Shown: piece by piece, positions 23,188 through 33,142 of the stretch
How the letters are laid out: each line of letters starts with the position of its first letter
Numbering within the stretch: the stretch's first letter is position 1
From: JACRCT01 sp049841135
GTDB taxonomy: Bacteria; Myxococcota; Myxococcia; Myxococcales; UBA5297
Length of the DNA: 64,000 bases
Direction of reading: 5' to 3'
Assembly (NCBI GenBank): GCA_049841135.1
Contig: JASGHK010000005.1
Span: forward strand, 2,418,001 to 2,482,000
Notes under the pieces: generated by a model
Told to the model about the DNA's origin: nothing
The model's database searches: none
What the model saw: the letters and a program-made list of their open reading frames with translations, nothing else
Position numbers and translations under genes: made by a program

Positions 23188-24359
23188 TCGAGGCCCCTGC
23201 CGGTGCTGACTCTCCGACCTCCAGAGGCAACCATCAACCATGACGACTCCGACAACGCCCTGGCTCGGCAGGACCGCGAGGAGCAGATGCTGGAGTCAAG
23301 CGTCGCGCCCGTGCTCTGGCTGCTGCGAAGGCGCTGATCTCTCTGAGACCTGGTCACGGCGAAGGGCACAACCATGCCCGAAACGCTCGGCCTCGCAGTT
23401 GGCCTTGCTCGGTGAGGATGAGCGGAACCCGTCAGGGAACCGAGCAAGCGCCGGCCGGCGGGGGTCAGGCGTCCCTTCAGCGACTGCGCAGGCAGATCCC
23501 ACGGCCCGCCACAGGCCTGGATGGCATGGATCCAGGAGCAGACGACGCCCAGCGTCGCAACGCCTTGCTGGTGGATGGAGACGGTCACCTGGGCACTCTG
23601 CCGGTCTGCGCAGGGGCTGTCCTTGGACAGGTAATCGCACTCGTAGTCTTCCAGCTTCCCTGCTCCCGCGGCCTTGAGCGCCGCGATGGCGGTCTCGAAG
23701 GTGGTCTTGGGGCCGAAGAGGTCCGCGACCGAGAGCTCGGCACCGGTCTGCAGGTTCCACGTATGGAACGAATGGAAGGCGTTGGGGTAGGGCCCTCCGC
23801 AGTAGGACATCCCTCTCTGCTCGACGGTGGCGATCTGCCCGGTGGCGTAGACCAGCCATCGCTCGTCGTCTTCGGAGCAGCCCTCGTCGGCCTTCGGCGG
23901 TGGGTCGTCGAGGAAGGCGTTGATGGCCGTGACCGCTGCCGCTGCCGAGCGGGGCGCGTCGAAGACGTGGTCCCGGCACGTGCTCCGACGCCAGATCTGC
24001 TGCACCTTGAGCGGCCCGACCTGACGAGGTTTGGAGGCGCACCCCAGGAGCGCGGAGAGCGAGACGATGCGCTCCTCCATGCGTGCCTTCAGGCAAGGCG
24101 CATTCGCTGCGCAGGCGCGCCGCTCCTTGAGCCAGGAGCGCTGGTCGGCCTGGGGTGCCGCGGCGTCCTCGGACCTGGCGCGAGCGGCCTGGTAGACGTC
24201 GTTCAAGAGGTCGTCGAGCGTGGTCAGGCTTTCAGACTGACAGAGCGCCTTCTCGTCCGGCGCCGTGGCCTTGACACAGTCGAAGGCCCAGGTCGCTTCC
24301 GGCCAGGCAAGCGCCAGCAGGGCGAGGCCCGCGATTCGGAGCTGGGATGGCGCTGGCAT
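23175..24359 (-). CDS. Exported LprI-like (DUF1311) protein, 3' end uncertain
   Basis: Signal peptide (residues 1-25, ..WPEATWAFDC). A DUF1311/LprI-type domain follows: FDCVKATAPDEKALC, LDDLLNDVYQAAR, QRSWLKERRACAANAPC. LprI proteins are secreted or lipid-anchored lysozyme-inhibitor-like proteins. Residues ~110-305 look like a second domain with paired cysteines (SYCGGPYPNAFHSFHTWNLQ, FGPKTTFETAI) resembling DUF3298. As written, the frame continues past LTPAGRRLLGSLTG into ~85 Ser/Arg-rich, non-domain-like residues over the 35-bp repeat. The true stop is probably near 23425, with another unrecognised +1 change (the +1 frame has TGA there). Confidence 0.7.
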   Translation of the reverse strand: MPAPSQLRIAGLALLALAWPEATWAFDCVKATAPDEKALCQSESLTTLDDLLNDVYQAARARSEDAAAPQADQRSWLKERRACAANAPCLKARMEERIVSLSALLGCASKPRQVGPLKVQQIWRRSTCRDHVFDAPRSAAAAVTAINAFLDDPPPKADEGCSEDDERWLVYATGQIATVEQRGMSYCGGPYPNAFHSFHTWNLQTGAELSVADLFGPKTTFETAIAALKAAGAGKLEDYECDYLSKDSPCADRQSAQVTVSIHQQGVATLGVVCSWIHAIQACGGPWDLPAQSLKGRLTPAGRRLLGSLTGSAHPHRARPTARPSVSGMVVPFAVTRSQRDQRLRSSQSTGATLDSSICSSRSCRARALSESSWLMVASGGRRVSTGRGLERPA

Positions 24360-24596
24360 GGTGTCTCCGCGAATCCTGCTCGCGGCGTAGGGCGACAGGG
24401 GACTTAGCGTGTTTGCCTCTACGACCTCGCTGAGCGGTGCGTGGCCAGGATAGTCGAGGGATCACCGGCCGCGGGATGGGGCGGTGGCGTATCTGGCGTC
24501 AACGGCGGTCCCCGCCCATCGGTGCTGATGCCCTATGCTCCACGAAGACTCGAAGCAACGCCTCGGACCGCTCGAGGACTCGAAAGGGGTGCGTCG

Positions 24597-25541
24597 ATGA
24601 CCGGCGGAGCTGGGCTGCTCTTGCTCTTCGGAGCGGCGCTGGTGGCGGTCATCGTCTTCGTCGTTCGCCGAGGCGCTGTGGCAACGTCCGTGGCTGAAGC
24701 GGAGAGCGAAGAGCCTGCCGAGCCCGAACCGCTGTCGCAGGAGCTGCCGGTCAGGCGTGACGCCACGTTGAACCTCGCCGTCCAGGTGCGAGATACCGGG
24801 GCCCAGGCCATCAGCACTGCGGCGTCCGCGCTCGAGGCTCCGAGCATGATCGCAGCCGTTCGCCGCTTCCTCCCGGATTTCCGGGTCAGCTTCCCGGTCG
24901 CTGCGCAGGGGGATCCCAGGCTGCCCATCAGGCCCGTCGAACACCTCCTCTGGACCTACGAGCAGTCAGGCGCCCTTATCCAAGAGGCCGCTCCGAACCT
25001 CCCGCCTCCTCCGGAGCAGGTGGCCCGCGAGGTGGGGTTGGTCGCCCAGGAGCCCTACCGGCTCGACGGGTGGAGCAACGCAGCCCACGCGGCGGCGCAC
25101 GTCCTGATGCCGGAGGACCTTCGCCAGGTGCTGGCGGTCATGGTCCACCCGCCGAAGGAGCCGGAGCTGTTCGAACCCTGGGACTGGTACTTCAGGGTCC
25201 AGGTCGCGGCGGCGCTGGTCGTGTCGCACCTAGGCGTCGAACCGTGGTCGGAGTCAGCGAGGCGACGCGCGCTCGAGGACGTGCTCGACGGCCCCGCCGA
25301 CTGGAGCAACACGGCGGCGGCCATCGCGCTGCTCGACGTCGCCCAGCGCGATGAAGCCGCCAGGCCCCAAGTCGTCGAAGCGCTCCTGCGCACGACTCGA
25401 CGGAGCGTCAATCCGCCCGCGTACCAGCACGCCATCCGCCCGGCCGCGCGAGCGCTGCTGGAGATTCCGGGAGTCGGCCCAGAGCTTCGGACCGAGCTTC
25501 CAGAGACTCCTGACCTGACCGTTGGCGCGGCGAGTCAGTGA
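24597..25541 (+). CDS. Membrane-anchored hypothetical protein
   Basis: 314 residues. One N-terminal transmembrane helix (GGAGLLLLFGAALVAVIVFVV, cut here at residue 24), a Glu/Pro-rich linker, then a soluble helical domain with no recognised family (WDWYFRVQVAAALVVSHLG.., ALLDVAQRDEAARPQVVEALL). The C-terminal part resembles HEAT or TPR-like helical repeats. The soluble part is probably cytoplasmic. It stands between the LprI-like gene (divergent) and the hemerythrin kinase 150 bases downstream. Confidence 0.7.
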   Translation: MTGGAGLLLLFGAALVAVIVFVVRRGAVATSVAEAESEEPAEPEPLSQELPVRRDATLNLAVQVRDTGAQAISTAASALEAPSMIAAVRRFLPDFRVSFPVAAQGDPRLPIRPVEHLLWTYEQSGALIQEAAPNLPPPPEQVAREVGLVAQEPYRLDGWSNAAHAAAHVLMPEDLRQVLAVMVHPPKEPELFEPWDWYFRVQVAAALVVSHLGVEPWSESARRRALEDVLDGPADWSNTAAAIALLDVAQRDEAARPQVVEALLRTTRRSVNPPAYQHAIRPAARALLEIPGVGPELRTELPETPDLTVGAASQ

Positions 25542-25691
25542 GGCCGCCGAGGAGGGCATCCGGGCTCAGCGCCGAGCAGCGCGGGAGTCCTGGCTGGCGA
25601 GCGTGAGCCCGGTCCAAAGGACCGAGCTCGGGTGCTCGACGGATTCGGGCCTCGAGGACGAGCGCGCCTTCACTCGTGGTACCCCTGGGGC

Positions 25692-27203
25692 ATGCACTCA
25701 CTGGCCTGGGACGATCGCTTCCTCACCGGCCTGACCTCCGTCGACGAGCAGCATCGGGGCCTGGTCGAGCGGATCAACGCCTTCGGTGAGCAGGCAGCGC
25801 GCAGCGTGACCGTGCCTCGCGAGACGGTCGCGGCGCTCCTCGACGACCTGTCGGCCTACGCGGCCTCGCACTTCGCCGACGAGATCAACCTGCTGGTCGA
25901 AGCCGGGCTCGACCCGCGCTTCCTGGACCTGCACCGCGAGCAGCACGCGCGCTTCGTCGACGAGGTGGGGCGGCGGCGCGCCGACGCGCTGGACGGCGAC
26001 GAGGCGGGACGCGCGCTGCTGACCTTCCTCATTCGCTGGCTCGCCGGCCACATCGTGGGCACCGACCAGCTCGCGGCCCGGCAGGTGGCGCTGGTGCGGG
26101 CGGGCGAGGCCCCCGAGGTGGCCTATGCGCGCGCCTCCAAGGGCGCCCAGGGCACGCACGGTCTCCTCAGCGACGCGATGGACGACCTGCTCCAGGTCAT
26201 CGCCGAGCGCAACCGCGAGCTCGAGACGCTCAACCTCTCCTTGGAGAAGCGGGTGTCGGAGCGGACGGCGGACCTGCAGCGCGCGCTGGCCGACCTCAAG
26301 CAGACGCAGCAGCAGCTGGTGGAGGCCGCCAAGCTCGCCTCGGTCGGCCAGCTGGCGTCGGGCGTGGCCCACGAGATCAACAACCCGCTGGCGGCCGTGC
26401 TGGCCAACCTGCGCGCGCTCGAAGGCTCGGTTCCCAAGCTCCTGTCGGTCATCGACGCCTACCAGTCGGCCGAGGGCGCCCTGGCGGACCCAGCCCGTGC
26501 CCGCGTCGGGAAGGCGCGCCAGGAGGCGGACCTCGACTTCCTGCGCGAGGATTTGCCGGCGCTGCTGGGGGAGTCGGGAGAGGCGCTCTCGCGAGTGCAG
26601 GCCATCGTGCGCGGCCTCAAGGAGTTCTCTCGGGTCGAAGCCGCCGCCTGGGAGCGGCTCGACCTGCGCCAGGCCCTGGAAACGGCGCGCAAGCTCATCC
26701 CCGACGCGCTCTGGCAGGGCGTGCGCTTCGAGGCCGCCTACGGCCGGGTGCCGCCCATCCCCGCGCAGGACGCGGCGCTGGGCCAGGCGCTGCTGGCGCT
26801 GCTCCACAACGCCGTGCTGGCGGTGCGCGACCGCCCTGCAGCGCGCACCGACGAGGCGCGGGTCTCGGTGCGCACCGCGGTGGAGGGCGAGCGGGCGCTG
26901 GTGGAGGTCGCCGACACCGGAGTGGGGATGTCCGAGGAGGTGACGGCCCACCTCTTCGAGCCCTTCTTCACGACGCGCCTCGCGGGGCAGGGCGTGGGCC
27001 TGGGGCTGTCGTCGTCCTGGGCGATGGCGCAGCGCCACGGCGGAGCGCTCGAGTTCGAGACCAGGCCGGGCGCGGGCTCGCTGTTCCGCCTCTGGCTGCC
27101 CCTGCAGCAGCCGGAGCGCGAGAGCACCGGGACGCCGGCTCCGTCGAACCCCTACAACGATCGCAAGACCTACGGCCTGAGGGCTCCGGGCGGAGCGAAG
27201 TAG
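25692..27203 (+). CDS. Hemerythrin-domain sensor histidine kinase
   Basis: 503 residues, intact. Residues 1-130 are a bacteriohemerythrin with all di-iron ligands at canonical spacing: His21, His60, Glu64, His81, His85, His120, Asp125. It should bind O2 (or NO) at a di-iron site. A coiled coil (~165-215) leads to HisKA with phospho-acceptor His227 (SGVAHEINNPLAAV) and a HATPase domain (LLHNAVLAV, DTGVGM, GVGLGLS). No membrane helix, so it is a soluble oxygen- or redox-responsive kinase. No response regulator is adjacent; the partner must be elsewhere. Confidence 0.93.
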   Translation: MHSLAWDDRFLTGLTSVDEQHRGLVERINAFGEQAARSVTVPRETVAALLDDLSAYAASHFADEINLLVEAGLDPRFLDLHREQHARFVDEVGRRRADALDGDEAGRALLTFLIRWLAGHIVGTDQLAARQVALVRAGEAPEVAYARASKGAQGTHGLLSDAMDDLLQVIAERNRELETLNLSLEKRVSERTADLQRALADLKQTQQQLVEAAKLASVGQLASGVAHEINNPLAAVLANLRALEGSVPKLLSVIDAYQSAEGALADPARARVGKARQEADLDFLREDLPALLGESGEALSRVQAIVRGLKEFSRVEAAAWERLDLRQALETARKLIPDALWQGVRFEAAYGRVPPIPAQDAALGQALLALLHNAVLAVRDRPAARTDEARVSVRTAVEGERALVEVADTGVGMSEEVTAHLFEPFFTTRLAGQGVGLGLSSSWAMAQRHGGALEFETRPGAGSLFRLWLPLQQPERESTGTPAPSNPYNDRKTYGLRAPGGAK

Positions 27204-27211
27204 GGCCAGGC

Positions 27212-27596
27212 TCAGCCGACGGTGAGCGCGCCCACGTGCACGCCGGTCACGCGGCCGGCGGCATCGAAACCGACCGTGCACCTCCAGTAGGTGGGCCAGA
27301 TCTTCTGGGCGGCGAACCCCCACTCCTTCAACGTGCCTCCGGCGGGAACCGTCACGGAGCCTCCACGATTCACTTCGCCACGCCGGCCCTGGAAGGTGGT
27401 CTCGGAAGCGACGGCCGTGGTCTGCGAGGCGTAACCCCAGAGGAGCAGCTCCACCGTCCGGCGTGACTGACCCGTGGCGACTGCGTTGGCGCGGGCGCTG
27501 AAGAGGTCCTCCTCCACGACCTCGCCGAAGAGGGCCCAGAACGCGGCCGCGAAGAGGAAGCAGAGGATCGAGATGAACACCAGGGATTCGAGACAT
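27212..27596 (-). CDS. Small membrane protein (frame broken near 27587)
   Basis: About 127 residues. As written the ATG at 27596 (ribosome site GGAGGT) opens a frame that leaves the gene after three codons. Removing one base in GATTC (27585-27589; restores GATC) gives MSRSLVFISILCFLFAAAFW, a transmembrane helix running straight into the downstream frame. The soluble part (SRRTVELLLWGYASQTTAV.., WPTYWRCTVGFDAAGRVTGV) matches no family I know. It ends 8 bases from the stop of the hemerythrin kinase, convergent. Confidence 0.6.
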
Positions 27597-27984
27597 AGGT
27601 GGGCGACCTCCACGGTGTCAGTCGCGCGAGGCCGGAGAACCGGGAGCCCGAGCCGCAAGCGTCAGCGCGCGGGCCTCCTGCTGCCCTGGGCAGTGACCGC
27701 GGCAAGTCGAGCACGGAAGAAGGTCCATCCGTGCGCACCGCGACCACGCCTGCTGAAGATAGGCACCCATTTCATGACATGACCGGCGCCCCCTCATGCC
27801 GTCCCGCCGTCTAGTCCCGAGCCGCGCAACGCTCCTGGCATGCGCAGGCGCTGACGCGTTCCTGCGCCGGTTGCACGGACCCGCGCGCGCCCCGATAACC
27901 TGACTGCTGCCGGCCGCGTCTGGCTGGCTTTCGATGGCCGGCCGAGAGGCCTACGCAGTCCCGAGTCACCCGATGGGAGCCCTG
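27597..27984. other. Intergenic region with repeat copy
   Basis: 388 bases between a leftward and a rightward gene. Apart from the 30-bp inverted repeat copy at 27752-27781, I see no gene, hairpin or clear promoter. Base composition drops slightly around the repeat. Confidence 0.45.
27752..27781 (-). repeat. 30-bp inverted dispersed repeat, right copy
   Basis: Reverse complement of the copy at 18178 with three mismatches; reads GCTGAAGATAGGCACCC on the plus strand. No target duplication flanks the pair. Confidence 0.55.
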
Positions 27985-28618
27985 ATGATCACCGGTTCTT
28001 TGATGCTCGCACTGGTCCTTGGTGCGGCTCCGGCGGAGCCCGCGCCCAAGCAGATTCTACGTGAACGTGGACCAGCAGTACTTCATCCCGCTGAGGAGCA
28101 TGGTGGTGCCGGAGATGTCGAACAGAGAAGTCGTGAACCTCCGGCCGAAGGGCACCGCCGGCGTGGAGGTGATCGGCCTGAAGAACGGCCGGACTCGGCT
28201 GCGCTTCAAGTTCTTGAAGGGTCCGCCTGCGGAGTACGAGGTCATCGTCGAGGACACCGTCCGTGGCCGGCTCGAGCCGATGGTCTCCTGGCACAAGAAG
28301 CTTCGGCTGGTGCGCCAGCCAGGCGAATCGGAGCGCTACGCTATTGAAGGCGAGGTGGACAGCTGGTCCTCCCTCGAGCAGCTCCACAAGTTCCTCCACG
28401 ACGACCCCGCACTGGTCAGGCTCAGCGTGGGCTTGGCCCCGCCCGCCCTCCAGAACCTGCGCGACGAGGTCGAGGAGGAACTGCGCGCGCGCAAGCTGAA
28501 CGCGCCGGTGAGGGTGGTCGGAGGTCACCTGGTGGTGGGACCGGGAGAGCCCCCGCAGGCCGAACGGGTGAAGGCGGTGCTCGACGCGGAGTTCCCGTTC
28601 CTGGGGGCCCTGCCCTGA
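27985..28618 (+). CDS. Exported protein with pilus-assembly N-terminal-like domain (frame broken near 28055)
   Basis: About 210 residues. A short signal peptide (MITGSLMLALVLGAAPAEP) is followed by a +1 frame change at GATTC (28053-28057). Restoring GATC gives ..APKQIYVNVDQQYFIPL. Residues ~25-85 resemble the N-terminal domain of CpaC/RcpA-type secretins (a gatekeeping beta domain: VVNLRPKGTAGVEVIGLKNG). The C-terminal ~90 residues are BON-like (YAIEGEVDSWSSLEQL, VEEELRARKLNAPVRVVG). Periplasmic. It lacks the secretin barrel itself, so a regulatory or truncated homologue is possible. Confidence 0.62.
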
Positions 28619-28760
28619 CCGTAGGGCAGCGTCCGGTTCCAACCTCCTTCTCGGCCCGGCGGAAGCGCTGTGGTCGCGCCGCGACGGCCTCCGCCCTTCT
28701 GGGGGTCGCGCGGACCAGGGGGTGGACGTTGCTTAGAGGGTAGCCAGCGAGCGCGTCGCG

Positions 28761-29888
28761 ATGTCGAACCTCATCGCCTTCTCCATTCCGTTCTTCCTGC
28801 TGCTCATCGGCGTCGAGCTCCTGCTCGCGCGTCGCGGTGGGCGTCGCGTCTACCGCCTACCCGACGCCCTGTCGGATCTCGGCTGTGGCGTCGGCCAGCA
28901 GGTGGTCCTGGTGCTGGCGAACGCCTGGCTGCTCGGGCTGGAGGTTCGGCTCTTCGAGTCCCACCGTTGGCTGACCCTCGAGCAGCCGTGGCTGCAGTGG
29001 CTGGTGGCGCTCGTGGGCGTCGACTTCGCCTACTACTGGTGGCACCGCCTGAGCCACCGCGTCTCGATCCTCTGGGCGGTGCACGTCGTCCACCACCAGA
29101 GCGAGGACTACAACCTCGCGGTGGCGCTGCGGCAGGCCGTCTTCTCCGCCTTCACCATGGTGCCGTTCTTCGTGCCGCTGCTGCTGCTCGGCGTCCCGCC
29201 GCTGGTGCTGGCCGCGGCCAACGGCATCGACACCGTCTACCAGTTCTGGATCCACACCGAGCTCGTCGGGCGGCTCGGGCCGCTCGAGCACGTGCTCAAC
29301 ACGCCCTCGCACCACCGCGTGCACCACGCGGTGAACGCCCGCTACCTCGACAAGAACTACGGCGGCATCCTCATCGTCTGGGACAAGCTCTTCGGGACGT
29401 TCGTCGCCGAGACCGAGCGGCCCATCTACGGCACCACGCGGCCGTTCGGGAGCTTCAACGCCGCCTGGGCGCAGCTCGCCTACTACCCGGAGCTCGTGCG
29501 GCGGGCGCGCATGCTCCCGCGGCTCGTCGACAAGCTGAAGCTGCCGTGGATGCCCCCGGACTGGGCGCCAGCGCACGCGCTGGAGGCGCCCGTCACCGAG
29601 CGCGCCAAGGTCGAGAGCCCGGCGCGGCCGTCCTCGCGGCTCTACGCGCTGGTGCAGTTCGCGCCGCTGGTGCCCGCGACCTTCCTGCTCCTGCTCGAGG
29701 GCGCTGCGCTCTCCCCCGCGCTGCTCCTGGCGTGCATCGCGCTGGTGTTCCTGACCTTGGCGTCGCTCGGCGGCATCCTCGACGCGCGTCGCTGGGGCTG
29801 GCCGCTCGAGGCAGGCCGCCTGGGAGCGATGGCCGTGGGCGCGGCGCTGTGGGCCAGCGGCCTCCTGCCGCCGCCGGGGTTGGGGTAG
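28761..29888 (+). CDS. Sterol desaturase / fatty-acid hydroxylase family membrane protein
   Basis: 375 residues, intact. Several hydrophobic helices. The three His boxes of the family are present: HRLSH (near 29045), HVVHHQS (near 29085) and HHRVHH (near 29310). These bind a di-iron centre that hydroxylates or desaturates lipid substrates using O2. A C-terminal extension adds two more membrane helices (LVPATFLLLLEGAALSPALL). The exact substrate (sterol, fatty acid, ether lipid) cannot be told from sequence. Start ATG 28761. Confidence 0.92.
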   Translation: MSNLIAFSIPFFLLLIGVELLLARRGGRRVYRLPDALSDLGCGVGQQVVLVLANAWLLGLEVRLFESHRWLTLEQPWLQWLVALVGVDFAYYWWHRLSHRVSILWAVHVVHHQSEDYNLAVALRQAVFSAFTMVPFFVPLLLLGVPPLVLAAANGIDTVYQFWIHTELVGRLGPLEHVLNTPSHHRVHHAVNARYLDKNYGGILIVWDKLFGTFVAETERPIYGTTRPFGSFNAAWAQLAYYPELVRRARMLPRLVDKLKLPWMPPDWAPAHALEAPVTERAKVESPARPSSRLYALVQFAPLVPATFLLLLEGAALSPALLLACIALVFLTLASLGGILDARRWGWPLEAGRLGAMAVGAALWASGLLPPPGLG

Positions 29889-30070
29889 GCCAGACCGAGG
29901 CCAAGAGCGCGCGAGCCTTCTGGTTCGCCGCCCGGCAACGGCCCTCGCGCGTGGGCCGCGAGGCTCTTGTGCCTCTCATCGCAACCATGCTCTTGGTGAA
30001 CCACGCCAATGCACCGGGCCCAGGCTGCAGCACCTCGAGGCCCATGCCCCAAGCCCCGCGGAGAGGACGA

Positions 30071-32633
30071 ATGCGCCACTGCACCTCCCTCACCATCGCC
30101 TCCACCCTGCTGTGCGCGTGCTCGCCCAACCTCACGGGAGCGGACGCCGCCATCACCGCCGACGCGGCCGCCCCGGCCCCGCCTGAACCGGGGCCACGCC
30201 CGACGGTCCTGTTCTCCTCCGCCCTCGAGAGCACCAGCGCCGCCTACACCGCGAGCGGGTCGGTCACGCCCTGGTCCGACGGGCCACTCGTCGCCTCCGC
30301 GACCTACTCCCTCAACGATGCCGGCCCCGTCCCGCTGTCCCTGGTCGACGGCGCCTTCCAGGTCGATTCTCGTCCTGAAGCCTGGCGACAACACCGTGAC
30401 CTTCCATCTGCTCGACGCCACCGGGCGCGCTGCGGCTTCCAGCTTCCCCGTCTTCTACGCCAACGGGAATCCCACCAGCCGCGACTTGATCGACGTAGCG
30501 GTCCGCGCGGGCGCGCTCACCGCCGAGCAGGCCTTGACCTACCGGGTCTTCGCCCTGTTCAAGGACTCCCGGCTCCCGAGCGAATACACGGGCGACGATT
30601 CCCAGGGAGACGACTCCCTCGTCCTGCGTGAGCTTCAGGCTGCAGCGCCCACGTTGTCCGCAGCCGCCAAGGACACGCTCGGGCCTTTTCTCGTCCCTCC
30701 GATCTACAACGAGCCCGAAATCGGCGGCTCCGGCGGCGGGAAAGGAGGCGCCGACCCCTGCAATGCTTTCACGAGCATTCAGTGCCCCGTTCGCCTGTCT
30801 TGGAGCTCGCGCGCCGGAACTTCGATTCGGGTCTGGTACCTCGCGGCCAATGCCATCACCGACGACCCGCTCGCCCGCGACATCCTCGACCTCCTCGAGA
30901 CTCGAGGCGCTGCCGCCCAGCTCAATGCCGTCGCCGGAGGACGCCCTATCCCGGACGAGGGAGGGCTGCTTAGCGGCGGAGACTCCAAGCTCGACTTCAT
31001 CCTCCTGCCCCGCTTCTCCGGCAAGGCCGTCACCGCCCCCGTGAGCCTGACCAGGCACAAGGAGACCCCCGTCTACGTCATCCTGAGCAGCACCCTCGCC
31101 CACGACGACGTCCTCGCGAACGCCGTCCACGAGTACATGCACGCCATCCAGTTCTCGATGCCTCTCAAGGGCGAGAACCTCACGACCGAATACCCGGTGA
31201 TCAGCGAAGGCACCGCGGCCTGGGCGCAGCACTACGTCTTCCACGACCTCGGCCTCGGCACGCCCAACCACGGGCACTGGCGCTCCAACAAGTTCCTCTT
31301 CGAGCATCCCGAGCTCGGCATCCCGAATCTGCGGACCCTGGGCGGCGGCCTTGGGTCCTATGCCGCCTGGCTCTTCTTCCTCTGCCTGGAGCACAACGCT
31401 CGTGCCTCGCAGATCGCCGTCGTGCTCGCCCAAGCGGCGCTGTTCGACGAGCGGGGGGCGCTCGCCGCGACCGTGAAGAACCACCCCATCCCCGACGTCT
31501 GGGCGCGCTGCTCCGTCTCCTTCTGGAACCGCGCTCCCGTCCATGACCTCAACGTCTGGGACGACCTCCCCCAGGCCACCGCGGCCGCTCCCAGCAACGG
31601 CGCCGCCCCGGTCGACCACGCCGCCAAGCCGATCACTGCCACCGCAGAGTTGGGCATCGAGGAGGTCCCCGCGAGCCTCCCGTTCCTGGCGGCCTCCTAC
31701 AAGCAGCTCTCGGTCACCGATGCGAGCGTGCGCAGCGTCGGCGTGTTCAACGGCCTGACCTACCGCCATCGGAGCGGCCACGGGAGTGTCCCGTTCGAGG
31801 CTCCCACGCTCTCGGCACCGACCGATCCCGCCACCGTCAAGGGCGCCGCGCTCTGGGCGCTCACCACCATCAACGGCGTGCAGAACGCCGCCGAGAACTG
31901 GTCGGACGACTCCGCCGCGGGAAACGGCGGCTACCACTTGTACTGCCGCGAGGTCGACGCCGAGCGTCTCGACGAGGTGGTCCTCATCAGCTCCTTCGCC
32001 GACCCAGCGCGTCCGACGGCGACCTCGACCCCGGAGGATCTCCCCACCCGGTTCCTCTACTCCAAGCTCTTCTGTGAGGCCGCGAGCGCCGGCACCGCGC
32101 ATCTCACCCGGACCGACTCCTATGCCGGCACCGTCAGCTTCGACGCCAGCAACTACGTCTGGAAGCGCGACAAGCCCTACGTGGTCAACGCCGTCCCTGG
32201 CCCGGGCAAGGTCGTCTACGGCTTCACCCTCGAGGTGCAGAGCGGCAGCTTCACCTGGACGGCCTCCGGTACCAACGAGACCGGCTGCACGGTCGAGGGG
32301 TCGCTCGGGGACACGGTCTCCGCCGCCGACGAGGACATGAGGCTCCAGCTCCTGCCGTTCGCGACCTCCCCGGCGAGCAACGGTTTCGTCTTCGCCGGCT
32401 TCGCCCCCAGCGAAGGCTTCAAGGAAGAGTGGAGGGACTGCCCGGCCGGTGGTCCCTATCCGGCGATGCCGGTCCACGGGTTCGGCTTCCCCAATCCCGT
32501 CACCAACGGCATCAGCAAGTACACGGTGCAGCCGGATGGAAGGACCCTTCAGGGAGACGGCAGCTTCACCGTCGAGGCTCGCGCCGGCGACCAGGTCGAC
32601 GGCAACTGGAGCCTTCACTCCAGCAACCCCTGA
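30071..32633 (+). CDS. HExxH zinc-protease-like lipoprotein (frame broken near 30367)
   Basis: About 853 residues. Lipobox LLCAC (Cys17), then an Ala/Pro linker and an Ig-like segment (~45-120). The frame moves +1 at GATTC (30365-30369; would be GATC), joining ..GAFQVD to LVLKPGDNTVTFHLL. Near 31128 is HEYMH, a gluzincin zinc motif, with a downstream SEGTAAWAQHY whose Glu is the likely third ligand. The His pair and catalytic Glu are intact. The C-terminal ~350 residues are beta-rich with cysteines and probably bind substrate. It should act at the cell surface or outside. The substrate is unknown. Confidence 0.78.
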
Positions 32634-32720
32634 GCGCGAGGAGCCGAGCGCCGAGAGCGCACGAGTCGGGCCCCAACCAGCGCCCATGGGCCCAAAGCGG
32701 CAAACCTCGAGCGCCCGCAG

Positions 32721-33041
32721 CTAAGCCGCCGCCTCCGCTGGCCGCCTCAGCAGCGCCCACAGCCCATACGCCCCCAGCGCCGTCCCCAGCGGGAAGGAGA
32801 GCAGCGCCAGAGCACTGAAGGCGATGGCGAAGACGCGCACCCGTGGATCGTGCGCGCGGAGCTTGAGGCCGACGAGCGTGTAGACGAGGACGTTGAGGGC
32901 CGCCAGCGCCCAGCGGGCGACCGTCCAGCCGAGCGTCTCGGTCGGCGGCGGGGCGAACGAAGACACGAACACCGTGGCGAGCGCCTGAATGGCCGCCCAG
33001 GCGATGAACAGCGAGCCGAGGATCTTCCGGTGATCGCGCAT
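32721..33041 (-). CDS. Small three-helix membrane protein
   Basis: 106 residues. Three hydrophobic segments: ILGSLFIAWAAIQALATVFV, WALAALNVLVYTLVGLKL and VFAIAFSALALLSFPLGTAL. No known family and no charged residues inside helices to suggest transport. Divergent from the molybdopterin oxidoreductase, sharing a ~100-base promoter gap. Confidence 0.7.
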   Translation of the reverse strand: MRDHRKILGSLFIAWAAIQALATVFVSSFAPPPTETLGWTVARWALAALNVLVYTLVGLKLRAHDPRVRVFAIAFSALALLSFPLGTALGAYGLWALLRRPAEAAA

Positions 33042-33142
33042 GGACTGAACATCGCCACGCCGTTACCGATCGTCGTCCTCGTCCGGCCGAGAGGACGCCG
33101 CCTTGACGCTCGCCATGGTCGTCGCGACCATCTGGGACGCTC

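Noticed and set aside
25698..27596. 632-codon frame antisense to the hemerythrin kinase
   Set aside because: Arg/Gly/His-rich shadow typical of high-GC coding DNA; no domain, and the opposite strand has all hemerythrin and kinase motifs.
18178..27781. Intact composite transposon
   Set aside because: No transposase inside and no target duplication outside the 30-bp inverted repeats.
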